Assembly (NCBI GenBank): GCA_005223375.1
Contig: RXOD01005840.1
Coordinates: 1 to 12,326, forward strand
DNA from: Amoebophrya sp. AT5.2
Taxonomy: Eukaryota; Sar; Dinophyceae; Syndiniales; Amoebophryaceae
Direction: 5' to 3'
DNA length: 12,326 nucleotides
In this document: one piece after another, positions 1 to 7,282 of the stretch
Numbering within the stretch: the stretch's first letter is position 1
Layout: each line of letters opens with the position of its first letter
Translations under genes and position numbers: made by a program
The notes under the pieces: generated by a model
The model's input: the letters and a program-made list of their open reading frames with translations, nothing else
Database searches by the model: none
What the model was told of the DNA's origin: nothing

Positions 1-282
1 ATTCAACCCATTGAGACAACTACAGACATGCACCGCAACACCATAAGAATCCAACAACTGACGCAGTCAAGTGGGCACATAGTTTCGGTAGGCTCGGCCT
101 AGTCTTATCGGGATCATCAGTGTACTTACAGATCGTTAATTAGTATTAATCTAGTAATCACTAGTAATCATTAATTTATATTACCCCACAGGATCACTCA
201 AAGACTTTGATACTCCGGGCTTTGAAAACGCCTCGTCTTCGCGTTTCTATATACCACCACACTCGCTATAGTATTGGGAAGC

Positions 283-293
283 TTTCCCTGCAG
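283..293 (+). promoter_or_regulatory. Probable 3' splice (or spliced-leader) acceptor before gene A
   Basis: A pyrimidine-rich stretch ending in CAG (tttccctgcag) lies 16 bases upstream of the gene A ATG. It resembles a 3' splice site. Because the gene needs no 5' coding exon, spliced-leader trans-splicing or a 5'UTR intron are both possible. The region before it (about 131-184) is AT-rich, and a TATA-like CTATATA sits at 247-253. Function is inferred from the sequence pattern only. Confidence 0.4.
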
Positions 294-309
294 AAGATTG
301 TCTAAGACA

Positions 310-1650
310 ATGCCGCGAAATTTTCTTGCTGCCGGGGCCGTCGTGGTAGCTTTCGTTACCATTGGGGTGCCGTCCATGAAGTTTAAAGACGAGCAGAAAA
401 AACCCGGGACGACGTATGCAAGCAGCGACCTGCAGCTGTTTTCGACCGACTTTCCGCAACATCTACCGGGCCTGGCAGAACATCAGCGCGTTGACGAGGA
501 CGCGCACTGTTTGCAACTCGTGCTTCCCTCTTCATCAACCAGTCCACAACAAGATCTCCCCGCCGAGGATGCTCGGTCCATTGCAGACGCCGGCGATGGT
601 CCCTTCGCGGGTCCCTTCGCGGGTCCCGGAACGCCCATGGAAGGTCGGCAGCGACCCGGAGACGAAGTAGCCTGCTACGGGGTTCTTGAGACCGGTGAAC
701 GTCTGCGCACGTGGCTGCGAAAGCTGGAGGAATTCGTACTAACACCAGAGCAGGAAAAGAATGGAAACGAACCTGAAGTTTACACCTTCGATTTTCTCGT
801 CAAGCTGTGTGTCTATTCTGGACCTGTGCAGAACCGGCACCCGCCCTTACCAGTGACTGTGAGAATCGTGCGTGTGCACGTGAAGCCAAACATAGACGAC
901 CGACCTTCTGCGGCATCATCTTCAAGCAGAAGCATCGGAAGGACCAGGAGGACCAGAAGCGCCAGAAGCGCCGGAAGCTCCTACGCACACGACGTTCATC
1001 TCGCAGCTTCCCAAATCGAAGCGGAGGTAGTGCGTGCGTTGACCTTTTTAGAAACCTTGGATCTGCCGTGCCTTGAAGCGCACCAGGATCCGAGATGCGG
1101 AGCGTTTGGGGATGTGGGAGACGATAGTAAGCCGAAGCTTGTTTCTTTGATTTGTAAGTCGAGCAAGGGACGAGGACAAAAGCCGCTGCCTAACCGGCGG
1201 CCGCACGCCTACACGACTTGGTCGGTGCCGTTTCTACAGAAAGGCGACGACGGCAGTCGGACTCGGGTGCAGCGGCAGGAGCAGCCTCTTACTGACACAA
1301 CATCGGGAGAACTGACAGGGGAGGGAGAAGTGTGCGCGAACTTCCATTTCCAAATTGTGCTTGGTGCAGGGAAAGTCGATGAAGCGGATTCTGTTAGTAG
1401 ACTTGTGCCTGATGAGGAAAAGCTGCATACAGCGGGGGACCTCGAGGGCGTAGAGAAAAGGCACATCAACGGCATTCTCCGCGTCGCGGAAGACCTGAGA
1501 GATCTCGAAACCGCGATTACTCTTGGTCTTGACCCGCGGAGGCATGAAGAACCGGAGAGGAGGTGGAACAAACGGTTCGGTCAGTTGAGCAGCACGCGGA
1601 GAAGGCTGTTACGGCAGCAAGCGGAAAACGAACGCAAGCACCAAGTTTAA
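310..1650 (+). CDS. Gene A: hypothetical protein with N-terminal hydrophobic segment, 446 aa
   Basis: I do not recognise this protein. A single open frame runs from ATG at 310 (A at -3, just after an acceptor-like AG) to TAA at 1648-1650. Residues about 5-21 form a short hydrophobic stretch (LAAGAVVVAFVTIGV) after an N-terminal Arg, which fits a signal peptide or signal anchor, so secretion or membrane attachment is likely but unproven. A GPFAGPFAGPG repeat follows near residues 97-107. Two blocks look folded: one around 125-195, with alternating hydrophobic residues suggestive of beta strands (including PLPVTVRIVRVHV), and one around 345-375. They are separated by a Ser/Arg-rich linker near residues 198-220. 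The last 70 residues are charged and probably helical, ending in a basic RRLLRQQ segment. The open frame extends upstream to 274 only with a TTG start, which I reject. No intron is needed. The gene is very likely real because the frame stays open for more than 1.3 kb with an ordinary amino-acid composition. Confidence 0.75.
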   Translation: MPRNFLAAGAVVVAFVTIGVPSMKFKDEQKKPGTTYASSDLQLFSTDFPQHLPGLAEHQRVDEDAHCLQLVLPSSSTSPQQDLPAEDARSIADAGDGPFAGPFAGPGTPMEGRQRPGDEVACYGVLETGERLRTWLRKLEEFVLTPEQEKNGNEPEVYTFDFLVKLCVYSGPVQNRHPPLPVTVRIVRVHVKPNIDDRPSAASSSSRSIGRTRRTRSARSAGSSYAHDVHLAASQIEAEVVRALTFLETLDLPCLEAHQDPRCGAFGDVGDDSKPKLVSLICKSSKGRGQKPLPNRRPHAYTTWSVPFLQKGDDGSRTRVQRQEQPLTDTTSGELTGEGEVCANFHFQIVLGAGKVDEADSVSRLVPDEEKLHTAGDLEGVEKRHINGILRVAEDLRDLETAITLGLDPRRHEEPERRWNKRFGQLSSTRRRLLRQQAENERKHQV

Positions 1651-1800
1651 GCTCCTCCAGTAACCTTAGCAGGTTATAAATTACGTTATGTATCGCGTTT
1701 TCTCTCCTTCTCATTAATTCACTCAACAGCAGCTGCCGACGTGGGGATGAAATGTTGATCGCCTAAGAAACTTACCCTGCACTTCAAATTAAATACAAAG

Positions 1801-1902
1801 CTAGACTACCACAAAAGCAAGACTACCAGAACAGAGCACGACTCCCAGAAAAGCAAGACTCCCAGAACAAAGCAGGACTACCAGCACATCACTACCAGAA
1901 CG
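1801..1902. repeat. 18-bp minisatellite with 36-bp higher-order period
   Basis: Degenerate tandem copies of an 18-base unit with the core aagcaagactaccaga. Copies at 1813, 1831, 1849 and 1867 alternate between two variants, so 1813-1848 and 1849-1884 match as 36-base units with about four differences. Partial copies flank both ends. On the + strand the tract is almost free of T. It lies about 150 bases after the gene A stop and encodes nothing recognisable. Confidence 0.85.
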
Positions 1903-2417
1903 GCCACCTCTCGTTCGCAAAAATATGTGACTGTTTATCGCTCCACCGCTAAAAGACCTCGCGGAGGCACTTCCAGCACTTTTGAAGTCGAACCCTCCCC
2001 GGGAGTTCGAAAGAGTCCTCACGCGCCTTGCATTGGGCTGCAACGACTGCGCTGCCGCTGCAGCTTGACTTTTTTTTTGACGCGGTGCAATATTAGACCA
2101 GGTGCGCGCGAGAAAGCAGGAGGCAGACCTTTAAATCTCATGTGCAAACGACAGCCGAAATGGCAAGCAGCAAGGGGACGAACGCGTGGTCTTCATAAAG
2201 GAGCGCAGCATACTACTGTACCACCCTGGCTAAGCTGCGGCCGCTCCCTGATGCAACCGCCTAACTGACATCGGTATTTCGTAACACGTTGGCTGTCTAT
2301 TCTTGTACCATGTATAATGGGCTTTCCGTGCTGCTCGGTACACTGAAATGATACTCGTGGAGACCGCGCACAGCGACGCGCCTCAGCAATCAGAATCGGT
2401 ACTTTGTTTTCTTCTTC

Positions 2418-2453
2418 CTCGGTATGCATGACACTCCTCAGTATGCATGACAC
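2418..2453. repeat. Two-copy 17-bp direct repeat
   Basis: The sequence ctc-N-gtatgcatgacac occurs at 2418-2434 and again at 2437-2453, with one variable base and a 2-base spacer. Each copy contains the palindrome TATGCATA-like core atgcat. No function can be assigned. Confidence 0.8.
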
Positions 2454-2804
2454 CTTCGTCTTCTGTATCCATGTTGAGACTTGCACCTTCTACCAACGAC
2501 CACTGTTGCAATACCTACTGCGTAACCAAACGACCAAGGCCCCTCCTATCTTAGCTCGATCGAAGGAGCCCTAATAGCTACAAATATCCGCAAAAGTTTA
2601 AGTTTTCATCAGCAGACTCATCGACATCATAAGAAATCGAATCGGAGAAGTATAAAGCAACCGATAGAAATACAACGCGAAAGGCCTGTAATGCCTCTGA
2701 CAATCCAGCAGCAACAGCGCAATGAAGGAAGAAGAAGAACGGGAAATCCTAGGCGTTTAGCGCCGCAAGATTAACATCATCATAAAGCAATCGGAGATCA
2801 TCGG

Positions 2805-3875
2805 ATGAACCCAACATCGGCTGAACCGAATACGATCGGCCTCGCCGCGGGTCCGGATGACGAGCGGGGTGTGCCGGTGGCTCTCTCGGCCCCGCCCCAG
2901 CTGGAGTTGAACGGGTCGTCCCCGACCCCGACGCGGCTTTTGTCCGGCGCCACGGAGGCTGACCTCGCGCTGGTGAAAGACCGGCTGCGGGCCGCAGGCT
3001 ATGGCCAGGAAAAAATCCTCGCGGTGTGGGGGGTGAGCGATGCCACCAAAGCGCTCGTCGCCGAGGGGGTGTTCGGGAAGTTCTCCGCCGTGTGTCCTTT
3101 GCATTTCCTGGGGCCGCTCGCCGTGCCCTGTGTCGCGTTAACGCTGCCGTGCGTCCTGTACCCGATGTGGCAGTCCCAGAGGATCCTGGTGGCGCAGAGC
3201 GTGGCCGACTCCACCCTCTACGTTTTAAGTGAACACGCCTTCTTCCGCGTCCACAGGGACTGGGCGCCGCGGTCCGGCTATATCGAGTCTTGCGCGACAT
3301 CCAGCGGCGGCAACGAGGCGAAGGACTTGGCGACGGGCGTTCAACCGCTGAACCGTATCACGGGCGTGGCGCTGGACAGCGGGTTGACGGGGACGGAGGC
3401 GCGCGAATACCGCGGCTCGCCGGTCAGGGGCGCGGCGCAAACGGGCGTGCGGCTGAAGGTCCCGGCGAGCTCGGAGCTGAACAAGCTGTCGTCGGGAATT
3501 TCTCTGGATTTGAAGAAATGGAAGCTGGAGGGGGACCCCCCGGTCACGGTCGTGCGCCTGGGGTACGAAAACTCCTACCTGGTGGCCTGCGAAGACGAAA
3601 CCGACGCGGCGAAAATCATCAACGACGCCTGGGAACACGCGAAACGGGTGGACGGGGTGCCGCCGGAGATCATGCAACAGCAAATGGCACCGCCGTAGGT
3701 GGCCGCAGCCATGCAGCCAGGTGGAGCGCCGCAAACGCAACAGCCGGAACAGAAGGCGGGGTAGGGGAAGAGCATGGTGGAAAAAATGAAGGAGCTGAAT
3801 GACTTGTACAGCCTGGGGCTCATCTCCGCCACGGAATTTGAGGAGAAAAAGAAAGAGCTCATAGGGCAGCTATGA
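2805..3875 (+). CDS. Gene B: PH-like membrane protein with C-terminal SHOCT motif, interrupted by two in-frame TAGs
   Basis: The frame opens at ATG 2805 and is uninterrupted to TAG at 3696-3698 (297 aa). It continues in the same frame through a second TAG (3762-3764) to TGA at 3873-3875, 356 codons in all. Residues 1-45 are a low-complexity leader. Residues 95-121 are hydrophobic and Pro-rich (a hairpin or re-entrant membrane segment). Residues about 124-285 resemble a PH-like (bPH-type) domain, including PLNRITGVAL. Codons 324-356 read as a SHOCT motif (EKMKELNDLYSLGLISATEFEEKKKELI). Bacterial PH-like proteins often end in SHOCT after a Gln/Pro/Ala linker, which is what codons 290-323 encode if TAG is read through, for example as Gln. 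The alternative is a 78-base GTAGGT...GAAGAG intron (3695-3772) that removes both TAGs in frame. The domain calls are pattern recognition, not a search. The role is unknown; SHOCT is thought to mediate oligomerisation. Confidence 0.7.
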
Positions 3876-4938
3876 ATGCGAGAAAGGAAGCGAAATTTGA
3901 TTTTGATCGATTGAACCTTTAAAGGAGCGAAGAGCCGCGTCGTGCGCGGATGGCGGAGCAGCGCCATTGCAGATAAAAGTAAAACAGCAGAAGTGGAAGT
4001 GGTAACCGATAAGAGTGAGCAGTGATAAAGTGATAAGGAGTCCTTCTTTCGATAACGAATGAACTCCCCTGTACAGTAGTGTACGAGTCCGAGACTTCAA
4101 GTGCCGCGAGAATACGTTGCAAGCGGAACTTCTTCTCTTCAGCAAGGTGGACAAGCAGGGGCGCGCGGATGAAAAGTTTTGAATTTTTTTTAGCACGAAA
4201 CAGCGTACCAACTACATTTTTTGGAGCACGGAACGGCCTATGATTCATTGATTGACACTACCGGTTTCTGAAGTAGTACAACGAACTACGTTTTTTTTTT
4301 TCGCTCGATACTTTCTTAGTGATGCGTTGTGAAGTTCAGAAATGGAATTTACTCCCAGTCAAACGTCCAGCCTTCAAGCACTGCCTTTGCCATGTCAGCG
4401 AAGTCGCGATCCTACTTAGCTTGTTACGTAAACTTGCAGGGACTTCCACGACCAACTCCAACAAGATGAGGTAGTAGATTTGGGACATTCATCATCATAG
4501 TCATACTCATGCGCAAAACGGCAAAAGAGCAGTACTGGCAGAAGCGGTAAGCACAGTCCAGGGGTTGGCGCATCAGTCTCTGTAGACGCTGTTGTTGTTC
4601 AGTTCGGCACCGATGCAATTGCACTGCACAGAAATTGGCCTTGCGGCGTTGTGCAGCACCGGCCTGTGACTTGGGGTTTGTTTTCAGAGGGAACTGAACG
4701 CGTGCGATTGGGATCGCTGGACCCGCGGCTTGGTTGTCGTAAGCACCTGTGCACCTCGCACGGATGTGGCCGCTGGTGCGGCAGCAAGAAAGAACGAAGG
4801 CAAGCCTCATCGTGATCGCCGGAGCGACAGAACAGAACAGAACATAAGTACAGTATTGAAGAACGAATCGGCACCGGGAGAACAAGTAGCCCATAGTCTA
4901 TTAGACCGCGTGATTTCCCATTCATCGCTTTCGATTGA
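3876..4938. other. Gene-poor interval between B and C
   Basis: About 1.06 kb without a supported gene. It holds T-runs (near 4181 and 4290), a short (acaga)n microsatellite at 4827-4844 and an acceptor-like ggtttgttttcag ending at 4687, which could be the leader acceptor for gene C. Minus-strand open frames here (such as ATG at 4248 to 3919, 109 codons) have no recognisable motif and are likely chance. Confidence 0.45.
4827..4844. repeat. Pentanucleotide microsatellite
   Basis: About three and a half perfect copies of ACAGA/CAGAA in the probable 5' leader of gene C. Short, with no assigned function. Confidence 0.7.
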
Positions 4939-6196
4939 ATGAGTGCTGTTTCTTCGGACGCGGTCGCGACAGCCGGGGGCTCCTCGTCGTCTACCGCCGC
5001 CATCGCCATCGGTAGCGCCGCCATCGGTTCGAGTGCGCTGCGGCCGGATGCAGCCGCCCAGTCCGCGGCGCCCGCCCTCCTCACCCCGCACGCGACTCCG
5101 CTCGCGAGCCAGCAGCAGTCGCCTGGTGATTCCGGCAGGCCCCCGAAGCATACGCCCACGCCTGATCGCGAGAACGGGCCCGGACCGGGCGCGCAGAAGC
5201 CGGTCTCGGGCCTGCTGCGCCAGAAATACCTCTCGCCGCACGCAGAAGCCTGCATCGTACCACATTTTTTTTAAAACCAAAAACAACGGTTCGATGTAAT
5301 GATATTCTAATCGATAAGAACATGAATCGAGGAACTGTGAATATAAATCTGGGCAGATACCGACCCCCGAGCTGATCAAGATGCGGCAAAAACAGATGGC
5401 GCAGGAGGTGCAGGGCAATCGTTTCCAGCAGAAGATCGAGCGGGCGGCTGCGGGCTCCCCCAGCGAATCCCAGTCCTCGCTGTACAGCAGTTGTCGCCGC
5501 CCCCCGCCCGCGCAGTACACCAACTTCTACGACGGCTTCCGAAGCGTTGAAAACGAACACGAATCATACCACGACGCAGCTGCAGGAGGTACAGGTGCTG
5601 CAGCTGCAGGGACAGTGAGGGCAGGGATTACTATCGCGCATCAGAATAGTGGCACGCCGAGCGCCGCGGCGTCCCCCGCGCCGGCGGCGAACCTGTTTCC
5701 GGAACCGCAGAACCGAGGTTTCGCGACCGGTGTGACCCCGAAGATCGGCGGCGCGAGCTCTTCTTCCTCCGCGAAGATTGTCCAATGCCAAGAAAAGTGT
5801 AATGAAGCGGCTTGTGCGAGCTTGTATACCTTCTCCGCGGCGAGCAGCTTGTTTCCGAACGTGAGCACAACTGCTGCGGTCCCTCCAGCAGCAACGGCAA
5901 CGGCAACAGCAACGCGCTCGAGGGTCTTCGACAGCGAGTCGAAGGAGGCGGGAATAAAGAGGCAGGAGTTCTGGACGCCTGCATTGCATCAGGGAGCGGG
6001 CATGGGGCGGGAAGACGACCGAAACGAAGAGCGGAACAACGACGCCAAAAGCAATGCCCACCTCCGCAGCCGCGTCTTCGATTCAGCAGGACCGAGGTCC
6101 GAGAAGAGGGGGCCGAGAAGCCCCCTCCTCGTCTGCTCGCGAGGCCTGGGGGTCGAGGAGGATGGTATTCGAGAAACGAATGCTGTTTTTCTTTAG
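4939..6196 (+). CDS. Gene C: low-complexity hypothetical protein, at least two exons
   Basis: Exon 1 (4939-5256) begins at an ATG with a TGA immediately before it in frame, and encodes a Ser/Ala/Pro-rich region. Exon 2 starts at 5357. The 100-base phase-0 intron has GTACCA at its start, a TCTAAT branch-like motif about 45 bases from its end, and GGGCAG at its end. Across the junction the text runs LSPHAEACI to IPTPELIKMRQKQMAQEV, a plausible basic/Gln-rich helix at residues 107-135. Later parts are Ala/Ser-rich and then charged. The motif RSRVFDS occurs twice (residues about 294 and 342). If exon 2 runs to its own stop, that is TAG at 6194-6196. However, this TAG is also the end of a good acceptor (tgtttttctttag), and a phase-compatible splice from 6165 to 6315 would instead add the acidic exon described separately (443 aa in total). 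I recognise no domain. Intrinsic disorder is likely from composition. Confidence 0.6.
5257..5356 (+). other. Intron of gene C (100 nt, phase 0)
   Basis: Begins GTACCA and ends CTGGGCAG, with a T-run, a stop in the exon 1 frame and a TCTAATC branch-like site at about 5306-5312. It sits exactly where the coding frame switches from the 4939 frame to the 5381 frame, and both boundaries fall between codons. Confidence 0.65.
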
Positions 6197-6314
6197 GATA
6201 AAAAAATAGCTAGCTCATTGAAGTCAGCTTTGTTCAGATTAAAAGATGACAGTTAATAGCGGATGAAAGGGCAGCTGCAGCACAGTGGCTGTACAACTAT
6301 GCGGTAAAAAGTAG

Positions 6315-6520
6315 GATTGCAAGTGGACGGGGACGATTTGTTCGAAACAGGAGCGGCACGTGGACGCGAAGAAAACGCGAACGAGGAGAACGATGGTGAA
6401 GGAGGGGAAGAGAAGAGCGGCGACGTGGACGAAGAGGGAGACTCCATTATGCATTCTGCAAGCCCGGAGGACGACGGAATGGAAGGGCGATGGAATGAAG
6501 AGCCTGCTGCGCCCGGGTAA
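6315..6520 (+). CDS. Probable acidic terminal exon of gene C
   Basis: Open frame of 68 codons, strongly Asp/Glu/Gly-rich (such as GDDLFETGAARGREENANEE), ending in TAA at 6518-6520. It has no ATG near its 5' end and an in-frame TAA at 6305, so it needs an upstream exon. Joining 6164 to 6315 (intron GTATTC...AAAGTAG, 150 nt) keeps the frame and links an EEDG tail to this acidic stretch. The acceptor lacks a pyrimidine tract, so confidence is limited. A further phase-compatible join from 6516 (GTAACC donor inside the stop region) to 6574 would add about 40 residues ending at TGA 6695-6697. Confidence 0.4.
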
Positions 6521-6571
6521 CCGGGTAAACACATAATGAGAACCCAAACGTAGAGAAACAAATGAACTATT

Positions 6572-6603
6572 AGATCTTCTACTCGTGAAGATCTTCTACT
6601 CGT
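6572..6603. repeat. 15-bp direct repeat carrying two AG acceptors
   Basis: The sequence agatcttctactcgt occurs at 6572-6586 and 6589-6603 (period 17). Each copy begins with AG, so each could serve as a 3' splice site, giving different reading frames downstream. It lies just after the tandem motif ccgggtaa-ccgggtaa (two GTAA donor-like sites around 6517 and 6525). Confidence 0.8.
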
Positions 6604-7282
6604 TGCGACCGACATTGGCGACCAGGACCCGGTTATGGACCACTGTGTGGTTTCTCAATTATCAAAATGCCGGGGCTTCAGCGACGGAAAAAAATGAAGC
6701 CATAGCAATGGCTAGTTTACTAGGGAATGCAGGAAGATTTCAGTTTAGGGAAGGTGGTTTTTGGGAAGTTGTGATTGCACGAGGGAGCGGCCTATTTTAA
6801 TGTAAAGGTCGACACCAGGTTCTGTTCAGCAGTGGCCGCAGATGCCGTGGCGGCCCGTATCTTTCTGCCGTAGCTCGCCTGACGAGCATGCCCACGTCCC
6901 TGTTTCTCGTGCTGGTCTAAAAAAAGTGTTCATGATGCTTGCTGATCAGGCCAATCTTAAACCCCAAATGTGACAGACATCGCTTTTCTCTTTTCCTTCG
7001 TGTCTTTGCCTCTAATAACGCTCCTTTCGAGCCGCGGCGCTTCGTCTCAGCAAGTATATCTTTTTCGGATTCGGCTTCATTTGCCTGGAGTGTCGTCACA
7101 TTCATTAATTATCGGCTGACTTCTCCTCTGCCAGTGCCGCCAATTAGTTCTGCGCGAGTTTTCATCTGGGGCTTGCCAGGATGACGACTCTCGCAGCGTA
7201 TGGGAGCCCCAGAAAAATCGATTGAAGAAAATCGGCTTTAGTACGTCATCAGCATAGCCATTTATGGCTACTCTACGCATCA
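6604..7282. other. Gene-poor interval before gene D
   Basis: Nothing convincingly coding. Small open frames occur on both strands (+ 6585-6800 without an ATG start; minus 7105-6917 with ATG, Lys/Glu-rich, 62 codons), but none shows a recognisable motif. An acceptor-like acgtcatcag ends at 7252, 30 bases before the gene D ATG. Confidence 0.4.
7255..7270. repeat. Perfect short palindrome in gene D leader
   Basis: tagccat-tt-atggcta forms a 7-bp perfect inverted repeat with a 2-base centre, 12 bases before the gene D ATG. The left part also matches the core TAGCCATTT...GGCT of the dinoflagellate spliced leader as I recall it, with an extra base, and then diverges. A relic leader is possible; a chance hairpin is equally possible. 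Confidence 0.6.

Larger units (their letters stand above)
1651..2804. other. Gene-poor interval between A and B
   Basis: About 1.15 kb without a convincing gene. It holds a minisatellite (1801-1902), a T-run near 2067-2077, a direct repeat at 2418-2453 and an acceptor-like ttttcatcag ending at 2612. An open stretch at 1927-2268 has no ATG start and a composition unlike the genes around it. A 12-codon upstream ORF (ATG at 2722, TAG at 2758-2760) lies just before gene B and may belong to its 5' leader. Confidence 0.5.

Noticed and set aside
1927..2268. Plus-strand open frame of 113 codons
   Set aside because: Starts only at GTG, with no motif and Cys/Arg-rich chance-like text in a repeat-bearing intergenic region.
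3919..4248. Minus-strand ATG frame of 109 aa
   Set aside because: No domain or splice support, in a low-complexity AT-richer interval; it overlaps another open frame of similar quality.
4599..5523. Long minus-strand frames overlapping gene C exon 1
   Set aside because: They mirror the GC-rich codons of gene C; their Arg/Gly/Ala-rich composition is typical of antisense shadows.
5576..5610. Duplicated gcagctgcagg flanking a GGTACAG as a possible mini-introner
   Set aside because: The 24-base period fits simple Ala/Gly low-complexity coding sequence and needs no insertion.
6917..7105. Minus-strand ATG frame, Lys/Glu-rich, 62 aa
   Set aside because: Short, no motif, and opposite to all other genes; its composition follows the pyrimidine-rich + strand.
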